A stretch of 64,000 nt of DNA from Nitrospinaceae bacterium (GTDB lineage: Bacteria > Nitrospinota > Nitrospinia > Nitrospinales > VA-1). Below, one piece after another: positions 25,610 through 32,833 of the stretch. How positions within the stretch are numbered: the first letter of the stretch is position 1; each line of letters starts with the position of its first letter. The DNA is taken from positions 1 to 64,000 of the forward strand of contig JAJDBH010000116.1 of assembly GCA_029261455.1 (NCBI GenBank). The letters are read 5' to 3'. The notes under the pieces are model-generated. The model saw only the letters and a list, made by a program, of their open reading frames with translations, searched no databases and was not told the origin of the DNA. Both the position numbers and the translations under genes were made by a program.

Positions 25610-25917
25610 AAAAACCAATTTAAAAACTCCAATAGATTCGTGATTATTGATTAACGGTTTCTATGTTAGTATTCCTACCACCAGCCGCTACTCATTTTTG
25701 TAGCCACTGCCTGCAGTACTGCTGTAGTTCTTTGTGCATTAAGCAGAAGTGCCACGGAGAAAAGCTTTAACCCTAAATCCAAAAGCGCAACGGCTCTTCT
25801 CCGATCAGGAGTTGATAGACCTATCGGCGGCCTCTCTCGCTTTCACGGAGAAAAGTTATCATCCAAATTCCAGAAGCACAGCCAAACAATTATGCGGAGC
25901 AGTCTGACTCTTCACGC
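25610..25917. other. Intergenic region with an imperfect 41 bp direct repeat
   Basis: Two copies of CACGGAGAAAAG...CCAAA..CCA.AAGC.CA.C occur at 25753-25793 and 25844-25884. Between them CTCTTCTCCG can pair with the second copy's CGGAGAAAAG. It could be a structured leader or small RNA, or decayed repeat DNA. No ORF is supported. Confidence 0.4.
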
Positions 25918-26682
25918 TTGAAATTTTCTATATTATCCAGCGGTAGTGGTGGTAACTCGCTTTATATTGAGGCGGATGGAAAACGTATTTTGATTGATGC
26001 CGGGCTGAGCGAAAAAAAACTCTCTCAACGCATGGCTCATATTGACCGATCCTTCAGTGGGCTGGACGCGGTGTTCGCCACGCATGAACATTCTGACCAC
26101 ATTCGCGGAATAGGTCCGCTTTTAAGGAAACATCAGCTTCAGCTTTTCACGACTGAGGGAACTTATAGACGAGCTGGCCATTCGATGGGAACGCTTCCCG
26201 GCTTCAATACAATCCGCGCTGATGAGCCGATTCAATTTGGTGAGTTGGTGGTGGAACCTTATGCCACTCCTCATGATGCAGAAGAATCGGTGGCTTTTGT
26301 CATCCATTACCGGGGGTTGCGGCTGGGACTTGCCACCGACTTGGGGCAAGTAACAACAGAGGTCAAAAATAAACTGCAAAAACTAGATGTCCTGCTCATC
26401 GAGTCTAATCACGATGTGGATATGCTGGACGCCGGACCTTATCCCTGGGTTACCAAGAGAAGAATTAAAAGCGATGTCGGGCATCTTTCCAATGAAGCCT
26501 GTGGTGAATTATTATCATCGGTCACACATTCAGGATTGCGGCTCGTCGTGTTGATGCATATGAGCGAAACTAATAATCACCCAGAACTGGCTCGGATCAC
26601 AGCTCGTCAGGCTTTGGGTCAAGACACCCCTGAATTGATTATCGCGGAACAAAATCACCCCACCCCGTTAATGGCGTTATAG
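25918..26682 (+). CDS. MBL-fold metallo-hydrolase, YycJ/WalJ-like
   Basis: A 254 aa metallo-beta-lactamase-fold hydrolase. The N-terminus KFSILSSGSGGNSLYIE is diagnostic of the YycJ/VicX group, which has 5'-3' DNA exonuclease activity in Bacillus relatives. The metal motif is H56-x-H58-x-D60-H61 (THEHSDH), with further ligands in ESNHD and MHMSETNNH. The gene starts with TTG at 25918, since no in-frame ATG or GTG precedes the conserved N-terminus. It is probably monocistronic. A general metal-dependent hydrolase role is the alternative. Confidence 0.85.
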   Translation: MKFSILSSGSGGNSLYIEADGKRILIDAGLSEKKLSQRMAHIDRSFSGLDAVFATHEHSDHIRGIGPLLRKHQLQLFTTEGTYRRAGHSMGTLPGFNTIRADEPIQFGELVVEPYATPHDAEESVAFVIHYRGLRLGLATDLGQVTTEVKNKLQKLDVLLIESNHDVDMLDAGPYPWVTKRRIKSDVGHLSNEACGELLSSVTHSGLRLVVLMHMSETNNHPELARITARQALGQDTPELIIAEQNHPTPLMAL

Positions 26683-26760
26683 CAGGCGAGCGGCCGGTGG
26701 CAATTTTGCAATTGCTCTGTTTGGCGAGTAAGCAGTCATCCCGACTGAAAAAGGTTTTAG
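26683..26760. repeat. Possible dispersed post-stop repeat, copy E
   Basis: Just after the MBL gene, TTGGCGAGTAAGCAGTCATCCCGACTGAAAAAGG resembles the right half of copies C (TTGGCGAGCAACAGTTTTTCTCGGCTG) and D (TAGCGAACTAACATTCTTCTCGGCTGAAAAAG). The left half is diverged. Confidence 0.4.
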
Positions 26761-26819
26761 CTCCTTTATTTTTAAAGAGGCCTAGGGTGATTAACCTTCA
26801 GGGTGTGGCTCAATAATTT

Positions 26820-28130
26820 ATGAATGATATTCGAGATAAAGTAATAGGCAGTTTTTTTGGCATGGCAGTTGGCGATGCCATGGGCCGACCTGCGAAAGGG
26901 TTGAAGTCCGCCGCCGTCCAGCAGATTTTCGGAGCGATGGATGATTTTAAAGATGTGCGCCCGATTATGGGAAAGGGAATTAAAAATTATCGCATGCAAG
27001 GGCTGTATGGCGCACCTACCCAATGCGCTCTGGCAGTGGGCGATGCCTTGCTTGAAAACAAAAAACAGTTCCTGCAAAAATCGGTCAAAAACTTTCAGGA
27101 ACTTGCAAAATCCGGCCCAGAAGGTTATTTCGGGATTTACCGCAATCACTCGGCCTGTTTGTGGCGAGCGGTGGACCTGTTAGAAGGCGAACTGGTCTCA
27201 GCGCAGAACTCTTCAACCTCCTTATTTGTCAATTTGGCCGTTCCCTTGGCCCTGTTCCAAGGGAAATGGTCTAAAACTTTAGCCGGGCAATGTTTTGATG
27301 TTTGCTTGTTGATGAGTCAAAACCGGTTTGAAGTTGTGGGAACCGTACTAACTGGATTTTTAGTGACCCGGTTTTTGGCCCTGGATTCCGAAGAGAACCC
27401 TCTGGTGCCTTTAGATATTTTGCAGGAGGCGGAAGAAGTATGTCGCCAGGCAGAAGAGGAGTATCAGCAAAGATTCCCATCGTCGGAGGATGGGGGCATT
27501 AAAGGGGCAGACGCTATGAGCGGTGCCTTGAAAGGTTTAGCTGAAAAATTTCACGAACCGGATGCCCTGCAATGGCTCTGCGAATATTCTAACCCTTTCA
27601 CCAAACAAGAAATTCATCACCCTTCGCAAGGGTTTGTGATGAACTTGCTCCCTCTCGCATTATATTGCGTGCTTCATCCATCCGAACCGAATTTTGCTTC
27701 TACCCTCACGCATTCCCTGAGTCATGGTCGAGAAACGGAAATGCTGGGTGCCTTGGTGGGAGCCTGGGCCGGAGCACTGTATGGATTCGATAATATCCCG
27801 CTTTCCTGGAAAAGTGGATTGGTCAATGCGAAGGAAATCCGATTGCGAGCAGAAGCCTTGTCGGTTCGACGCGGGAAAAAAGAGCAAAAAGACCTATTCA
27901 ATATGGAATCGGGGCTGACCATCAAGGAGTTTGAAGAAGGCAAACGCAACTTGCCAAAAGGAACGAAAAAAGGGATTCAGCTAAATTCATCGGATCTCTG
28001 GGATGATGAGGAAGAGGAGTCTTCTATGCCATCGAAAGAGGATAGAGCTCAATGGAGGCAATTCCAGAAAGAAAAAACCAAATCAAAACGGGACCGCCGT
28101 AAAAATATTCCATCTTTGGACGATACTTAG
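26820..28130 (+). CDS. ADP-ribosylglycohydrolase-family homologue with lost metal motifs
   Basis: A 436 aa protein. Residues 1-330 follow the all-helical ADP-ribosylhydrolase (DraG/ARH) pattern, starting with VIGSFFGMAVGDAMGRPAKGL. The family's first metal motif (usually S/T-D-D-T) is replaced by GAPTQ at about 64-68. The second (usually GGDxDT) is HGRETEM near 300. Hydrolase activity is therefore unlikely. The C-terminal 90 residues are a charged, disordered tail rich in Lys/Arg/Glu. It stands alone, with no ADP-ribosyltransferase nearby. It may be a pseudoenzyme that binds or scaffolds. Confidence 0.75.
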   Translation: MNDIRDKVIGSFFGMAVGDAMGRPAKGLKSAAVQQIFGAMDDFKDVRPIMGKGIKNYRMQGLYGAPTQCALAVGDALLENKKQFLQKSVKNFQELAKSGPEGYFGIYRNHSACLWRAVDLLEGELVSAQNSSTSLFVNLAVPLALFQGKWSKTLAGQCFDVCLLMSQNRFEVVGTVLTGFLVTRFLALDSEENPLVPLDILQEAEEVCRQAEEEYQQRFPSSEDGGIKGADAMSGALKGLAEKFHEPDALQWLCEYSNPFTKQEIHHPSQGFVMNLLPLALYCVLHPSEPNFASTLTHSLSHGRETEMLGALVGAWAGALYGFDNIPLSWKSGLVNAKEIRLRAEALSVRRGKKEQKDLFNMESGLTIKEFEEGKRNLPKGTKKGIQLNSSDLWDDEEEESSMPSKEDRAQWRQFQKEKTKSKRDRRKNIPSLDDT

Positions 28131-28316
28131 CTGTTATTGGGCGAAAAACTGACGGAAAAACAAACCCCTTCCTCCTCCCCCTGGACTGCCAGTAACCCCT
28201 TAAATGATTGAAACTAAATGTTTAATTTTTTTGCGTTTGGGGTTACAATACGAACATCCCATAGCCTGAGTATTGGATTTTTATCCAAGGCCTTTTGAAT
28301 TTGGAAGGAGAAACCG

Positions 28317-28940
28317 GTGAATATTTTAGTTTCATTTATTTTTTGTTTGATGCTCCCTGCGGGGGTGTTGGCAGATACGAAGCCGACTGAAAATCCAGCC
28401 GCTAAACCTACCACAATGGCGAAGGCGGAAATTGCTAAAGAGCCAGCCGTTAAGTCCAATGTTCCGGCTGAAAAAAATGCAAAACAAGCCCCAGCAAAGG
28501 CCGAGAAGAAAAAACCGGAAGGACTGGTCATAGGCAAAAACCTCAAAGTAGGGATGTCTTTGGAAGAAGCGATTAAATTGCTTGGTATTCCTCGCTCCAT
28601 CAAGGTCAAGCGTGGAACGGAATCGACACTCGATAGCATTTCTATTGAATATGCTAGCCATGGAGTTATCATACATTTTCTGAATGGAAAAAGTAAAATT
28701 GAGGCTTTGGAAATTCAGCCCCAGTTTGCAGGCCGCTTTGCGGACGGTGTCAAAATGGGAGCAAAGGTTGCGACTATGATTGACAAGTATGGAGTGCCTC
28801 AATCGATGAATGCGAGCTTGGCAAGATATCCTGCAAAAGGAATATATTTCTCCCTCAAAGAAAATGTATTGATCGCGGCGCATGTCTTTGCCAAAAACAG
28901 CAAACTTCTCAGCCACCAACTCTACAAAAACCACCGCTAG
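28317..28940 (+). CDS. Exported protein with duplicated BamE/SmpA-like lobes
   Basis: A 207 aa protein starting with GTG after a good GGAG ribosome site. It has a signal peptide (about 1-20, ending LAD) and an Ala/Lys/Pro-rich linker (about 22-70). The C-terminal domain (about 75-205) contains LKVGMSLEEAIKLLGIPRSIKV and later VKMGAKVATMIDKYGVPQSMNA. Both resemble the helix-turn of BamE/SmpA-OmlA modules. BamE aids outer-membrane protein assembly; whether this one does is unknown. It is followed directly by repeat copy D. Confidence 0.6.
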   Translation: MNILVSFIFCLMLPAGVLADTKPTENPAAKPTTMAKAEIAKEPAVKSNVPAEKNAKQAPAKAEKKKPEGLVIGKNLKVGMSLEEAIKLLGIPRSIKVKRGTESTLDSISIEYASHGVIIHFLNGKSKIEALEIQPQFAGRFADGVKMGAKVATMIDKYGVPQSMNASLARYPAKGIYFSLKENVLIAAHVFAKNSKLLSHQLYKNHR

Positions 28941-29000
28941 GCGCGGGGCCAGTGTGCAAGGGCTTTATCTAGCGAACTAACATTCTTCTCGGCTGAAAAA
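28937..29000. repeat. Dispersed post-stop repeat, copy D
   Basis: TAGGCGCGGGGCCAGTGTGCAAGGGCTTTATCTAGCGAACTAACATTCTTCTCGGCTGAAAAAG begins at the stop codon and aligns along its length with copy C at 13908. Confidence 0.55.
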
Positions 29001-29271
29001 GCTAGTTTACCACTTCCCTATATGATCCCCCCTGATAAGGGAGGCTTTGCATAACCTATCATTTACTGGCTCACCCATCTGAATATTAAAAACTACACTA
29101 TTCGTCGTCGCGAGCGACTGAAAGGAGCGTGGCGATCCAGTACCGTGATGCGTTCTCATTAGCCAGAGGGAAGTTTAGTTTTTGACGACCGCGCCAGTGT
29201 GACGCTGGACCCAATGAGCCGTAGTTTTTCTAGTCGAGTTCATCTTCTTGTACGCTCACTTAACGCTATTA
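28941..29271. other. Repeat-rich intergenic region between convergent genes
   Basis: The region holds three repeat types in succession: the post-stop repeat D, a CCCCCCTGATAAGGGAGG unit at 29026-29048, and a GCGAG-type half palindrome CGTCGTCGCGAGCGACTGAAAGGAGCGTGGCGATCCAG at 29103-29140. It is a repeat sink between convergent genes. No ORF was found. Confidence 0.6.
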
Positions 29272-30489
29272 CTATTTGCCACCGGCGGCTCCGCCGGAGA
29301 GGGCGAATATTTCGTCTCGGGTGAGTTCGAAGTGAGCCCCTTGTTTTCCTGACTGCTGTGCAGTTTCCAGTAACAAAGAGTGTAGCAGAGGGTGTTGTGG
29401 TGAGTTGTTTTCTAAGAGCTCCAAGGCTTTATCTTCCTGCCCGTGTTCCAGATAGAGAGTAGACAATAGAAGTATCAGCAGGGGTCGATCTTCTGTTGTT
29501 TCCAGAGACTCCTCGTAGGTGCGTAAGAGATCCTGATATTCATCGGACTCCCTGAGAGCGATTTGTGATCGAACCAGGCAGGATGTATTGCCGGTTTTTT
29601 GGAATCCGGTTTTCCAGATTTTTAACGCTTGTTTTTGTTTGCCAGACTCTAGATAGATATCGCCTAAAGACAAATAAGCCGGTAAGCATTGTTCAGAAGT
29701 TCGAATTGCTTGTTTAAGTTCGGAAATAGCGTTGTCCCGGTTTCCTGCTTGCAGGTTTTTCTTGCCGAGTTCAAAAAGGAATTGGGCCAGATGGGTTTGT
29801 TCTTTTTTCAATTCCTCATTATTTTCCCGTAGAAGAGGCAAAATTCGTTTTTGCAGGACACATACTTTTTTCCAGTCTTCCTGCTTTGAATAAATATCAC
29901 GAAGCTGAAGTAAGGGGGCGATCGTTCCCGGATTCATCGCTTGCATTTTTTGGAGCAGTGCAATTTCTTCGCTTTGGCGACCGGTTTTGGAATAGGTGTT
30001 AGCCAGATCAAAGAGGGCATGGATGTTTTGCGGTTCAAGGGTTAAAGCTTTTTTATGGAAAATTTCAGCCTGATCAGGTTTTCCAGTAGAAGATAAGATT
30101 CGACCCATCAGGTTGAGTGATCCGACATGCTCGGGTGATGTATCGAGGAGTTTCTCAATGATACTTTTTGCTTTATCGGTCTTGCCGCAGATGAAAAGAC
30201 TTTCTCCCTTTTTGAATAGAATTTCAGTCTTGCTGATTTTTTTTGCGATTCGTTTTTTCTTGAAATTTACTTTCCACCGCGCCAATGCGCTTTTAAAATT
30301 AAAAGTCCAGAACATGAAAACCGTAACGATCACACCGATAAGAATAGAACCTAGCAGAAGGAGAACGGTTGGCAACTTCAGCGATTGGTTTTGGGTGATA
30401 TGAACTACGGAATCATGAGGGTTCAAGAACGCCGTATAAATGGAGAGCAGTGCAAAAATAAGGAAGACAATGATTTGCTTCAAGGACAC
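29272..30489 (-). CDS. LapA-like membrane anchor fused to LapB/YciM-like TPR domain
   Basis: A 405 aa protein with two N-terminal hydrophobic segments (about 4-21 and 40-65) arranged like LapA/DUF1049: a helix, then FLNPHDSVVHITQN, then a helix. From about 85 to 390 it has eight or so TPRs. In E. coli, lapA and lapB are separate neighbouring genes that control LpxC stability and LPS assembly; LapB also ends in a rubredoxin-type metal module, which I do not see here. The gene is last in the nadD-rsfS-dksA-like minus-strand cluster, 2 bp after the DksA-like gene. Confidence 0.7.
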   Translation of the reverse strand: MSLKQIIVFLIFALLSIYTAFLNPHDSVVHITQNQSLKLPTVLLLLGSILIGVIVTVFMFWTFNFKSALARWKVNFKKKRIAKKISKTEILFKKGESLFICGKTDKAKSIIEKLLDTSPEHVGSLNLMGRILSSTGKPDQAEIFHKKALTLEPQNIHALFDLANTYSKTGRQSEEIALLQKMQAMNPGTIAPLLQLRDIYSKQEDWKKVCVLQKRILPLLRENNEELKKEQTHLAQFLFELGKKNLQAGNRDNAISELKQAIRTSEQCLPAYLSLGDIYLESGKQKQALKIWKTGFQKTGNTSCLVRSQIALRESDEYQDLLRTYEESLETTEDRPLLILLLSTLYLEHGQEDKALELLENNSPQHPLLHSLLLETAQQSGKQGAHFELTRDEIFALSGGAAGGK

Positions 30490-30491
30490 GC

Positions 30492-30884
30492 TTAATTCTC
30501 CTCGAACGAGTTTTCGTCATTGATGCTAATGACCTTACTATTCTTTTCCATTTCGCTCAAGCATTGGGTGCAGAATTCTGTGTATGGGACCACTTCCAGC
30601 CGGGCTTCGGGAATAACACTTTCGCATTGGGCGCAGATGCCATATTCTCCGTCGCTAATTTTTTTGATTGCCAAGTCAACTTGCTTAAGCTTCTTCCATT
30701 CTTGTTCGCCCAGCTCTCCTTCAAGTTGACGGCTGTAGGCGCGTGCGGCATCATCGCTGATATCGGCAATTTGTCCGATTTCACTTTCTTTAACGCTCTG
30801 GTTTGATTTTTCAACGTCCCCGAGTAACTCGGATCGTATGGATTCCAATTGGGAATGTAATTTAGTTATTTTTTTTTTGTTCAT
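30492..30884 (-). CDS. DksA/TraR-family zinc-finger protein
   Basis: A 130 aa protein with an N-terminal helical region and a C-terminal C4 zinc finger, CAQCESVIPEARLEVVPYTEFCTQC (CxxC...CxxC, about 87-111). This is the fold of DksA/TraR proteins that bind the RNA polymerase secondary channel and tune stringent-response promoters. The acidic tip region is plausible in SQLEGELGEQEWKKL. The ATG is followed by AACAAAAAAAAAA (a run of ten A), and a 16 bp tandem repeat lies immediately upstream, leaving no clear ribosome site. Confidence 0.85.
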   Translation of the reverse strand: MNKKKITKLHSQLESIRSELLGDVEKSNQSVKESEIGQIADISDDAARAYSRQLEGELGEQEWKKLKQVDLAIKKISDGEYGICAQCESVIPEARLEVVPYTEFCTQCLSEMEKNSKVISINDENSFEEN

Positions 30885-30925
30885 TTTGATGTTGGTTAAT
30901 TTTGATGTTGGTTAAAGGAGGATAT

Positions 30926-31279
30926 TTATTGGCCTACTGCCTTGATAACAGGAACATCGCCCCAGAGACGCTCGAGGTCGTATTGAAGACGGGCTTCTTT
31001 ATGAAAAACATGTACTATCAAATCTCCTAGATCTACCACTATCCAGTTGCCTCCTGAATAACCTTCTATAGCCAAGGGCTTATTGTGAGTCTGGTAACAA
31101 TTGTCCAGGATCGCATCAACAATAGATTGAACGTGGACTTTGGAGTTCCCGCTGCAAATCATGAAAAAATCAGTCAGGTCTGAGCGATTACGCAAGTCCA
31201 GAATGAGAATGTCAAAAGCCTTTTTGTCCGAGGCAGAATCTACAGCTAACTGTTGCAGAGCACTTAATTGATCTATCAT
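30926..31279 (-). CDS. rsfS: Ribosomal silencing factor RsfS
   Basis: A 117 aa protein of the RsfS/Iojap family, which binds ribosomal protein uL14 and blocks subunit joining in slow growth. Family motifs are DILILDLRNRSDLTDFFMICSGNSKVHVQSIVDAI and IEGYSGGNWIVVDLGDLIVHVFHKEARLQYDLERLW. The length is typical. It lies 7 bp downstream of nadD, the usual neighbour in bacteria. Confidence 0.95.
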   Translation of the reverse strand: MIDQLSALQQLAVDSASDKKAFDILILDLRNRSDLTDFFMICSGNSKVHVQSIVDAILDNCYQTHNKPLAIEGYSGGNWIVVDLGDLIVHVFHKEARLQYDLERLWGDVPVIKAVGQ

Positions 31280-31286
31280 TTAAACC

Positions 31287-31973
31287 TTAATTGGGAGGGG
31301 ACTCAGTCCGGTATAATCGGTGGTGCATAATATAATGATCAACTGCAGGGGGCAACAAATTTTTGATTTCTTTTCCTGCCTGAACCTTATGCCGGATTTC
31401 TCTGGATGAAATATTTGGTGTTGGAATTTGATATAAGCGTATGGTTTTTTCGGTGGTGGTGCTCAAAGTCATAGGCAGTATTAAATCATTATTTTCCTGC
31501 GGAGTTTTTTTGAGCCCAAGCTTTTGGCTCAACTTATCTGGAACCTCTAACTTGATGCCTGGTCGTGTACTCACCAACACGTGACAAAGTTTTAATATGT
31601 TGATAAAACTTTTCCAAGTGTCCATCAGCATGAAGGCATCGGCACCTAGAATCAAAAAAAGCTCCCAATCAGGGTGTTTTTTCTTTAGCCGGGATAAGGT
31701 ATCAATGGTGTATGAGACCCCACCCTTCTGAACCTCCAATAACTCTATGGAAAACGCGGTTTCCTGTTCAAGGGCCAGCTCAAGCATGGCTACTCGATGG
31801 AGCGAAGAGGTGGGTAGAGCATCTAGCTTATGCGGCGACTGACTAACAGGAACGAATAAAACCTTTTGTAAATCAAATAGTTGTGCTGTTTTCACAGCAA
31901 GGTCAAGATGCCCGTTGTGGATAGGGTCAAACGACCCACCTAACAAACCCACTCGTTTTAATTCATTAGTCAT
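31287..31973 (-). CDS. nadD: Nicotinate-nucleotide adenylyltransferase NadD
   Basis: The enzyme that adenylates nicotinic acid mononucleotide in NAD synthesis. It has the nucleotidyltransferase motif GGSFDPIHNGHLD (HxGH at 19-22) and the C-terminal ISSREIR motif. At 228 aa it is of normal length. It is first in a minus-strand operon with rsfS. Together with nadB at 37604 it shows that de novo NAD synthesis is present, though not clustered. Confidence 0.95.
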   Translation of the reverse strand: MTNELKRVGLLGGSFDPIHNGHLDLAVKTAQLFDLQKVLFVPVSQSPHKLDALPTSSLHRVAMLELALEQETAFSIELLEVQKGGVSYTIDTLSRLKKKHPDWELFLILGADAFMLMDTWKSFINILKLCHVLVSTRPGIKLEVPDKLSQKLGLKKTPQENNDLILPMTLSTTTEKTIRLYQIPTPNISSREIRHKVQAGKEIKNLLPPAVDHYIMHHRLYRTESPPN

Positions 31974-32287
31974 ATACAGTAAATCGTTTCATAAACCTCG
32001 AAACTTGGCAAGGGATAATGAGGTTAAAGAGAGCCATTTTTTCAAAACAGCTCGTCTACTGACAAAATTTGGTGAAAAAACTGACAATTTTTGTCAGTTT
32101 AGGTGTGGGTTTCAAAGTTTAAAAACTCTCCTAACAGATAATAAATTCCTAACACATTAAAAGTAAAGGCGTTATAATAAATAACCGCAACAATTGAATA
32201 GAAGGCATGAGGATTGCTTTATACTTGAGCAATTGGAGAAATAGTTTATAGAAAGCTTGTATATTTAACCTAACGGAGGAGAAAAAA
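31974..32287. promoter_or_regulatory. Divergent regulatory region between nadD and the pilin gene
   Basis: At 32078-32100 lies AAACTGACA-ATTTT-TGTCAGTTT, a perfect 9 bp inverted repeat, preceded by a half-site ACTGACAAAATTT. A possible sigma-70 promoter for the pilin is CTAACA (32149) with TATAAT at 32173-32178 (18 bp spacer). A strong ribosome site (ACGGAGGAG) precedes the pilin ATG. No sigma-54 (GG-N10-GC) site was found by eye. Confidence 0.55.
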
Positions 32288-32677
32288 ATGTCATCCAAGT
32301 TTAGAAAAGTTCAAGGAGAAAAGGGTTTTACCCTTATTGAATTGGTAATTGTTATCGCGATTATCGGTATTTTGGCGGCCATCGCGATTCCTCAGTTCAG
32401 TGCTTATAAGAACAGAGCTTATCAATCTGACGCAAAAGGTAACCTGCATAATATCTTTTTGGCATGCAAAGCTTATTGGGCAGATACCGCGGGTACGAAT
32501 GCATGTACTACAGCCATTGTTGCAGGTGCTTCTTATGGATTTGTATCTTCGCCAAGCGTTACCGTTGTTATTACTGCTGGAACAGATGATGAGGCGGACT
32601 TTGAAGCAACAGCGGTTCATGCTTCAGACGGGACCTCCACAGCGTATACTATTGATGAAAATGGTGCCATCAGCTAG
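32288..32677 (+). CDS. pilA: Type IVa major pilin (PilA-like)
   Basis: A 129 aa prepilin. The short basic leader ends at Gly13 before FTLIELVIVIAIIGILAAIAIPQF, the type IVa class motif with the conserved Glu5 of the mature protein. The helix continues as SAYKNRAYQSDAKGNLHNIFLACKAYW, then a small variable domain rich in Ala/Thr/Val. There are two cysteines (about 60 and 70), but no C-terminal disulfide loop like that of Neisseria pilin. It would be processed by PilD and assembled by the PilMNOPQ machine encoded 10 kb upstream. The gene is followed by a strong terminator and so is probably highly expressed alone. Confidence 0.92.
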   Translation: MSSKFRKVQGEKGFTLIELVIVIAIIGILAAIAIPQFSAYKNRAYQSDAKGNLHNIFLACKAYWADTAGTNACTTAIVAGASYGFVSSPSVTVVITAGTDDEADFEATAVHASDGTSTAYTIDENGAIS

Positions 32678-32696
32678 TAGTTATTTTTGCTAACGG

Positions 32697-32740
32697 AAAT
32701 CCCCACTCTTCTTTTTTAACGGAGGGTGGGGATTTTTCTT
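32697..32740 (+). terminator. Rho-independent terminator after the pilin gene
   Basis: AAATCCCCAC on the left pairs with GTGGGGATTT on the right across a loop of about 16 nt, followed by TTCTTTT. It starts 20 bp after the pilin stop codon. Confidence 0.85.
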
Positions 32741-32833
32741 TTAAAAAGAAAGTGACAAGCTCCGCGCTATGGTTTTAGGGGCATAAAACCGAGGGGTATC
32801 ATAATTTTTTCATTCCCAGTTTGGATTTGTCGG

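Noticed and set aside
28332-28934. 200-codon minus-strand ORF opposite the BamE-like gene
   Set aside because: The plus frame has a signal peptide and a good ribosome site; the antisense translation is Phe/Cys-rich with no domain.
31915-32160. 81-codon plus-strand ORF over the nadD-pilin gap
   Set aside because: It overlaps the nadD start and the regulatory palindrome, and its sequence has no protein-like features.
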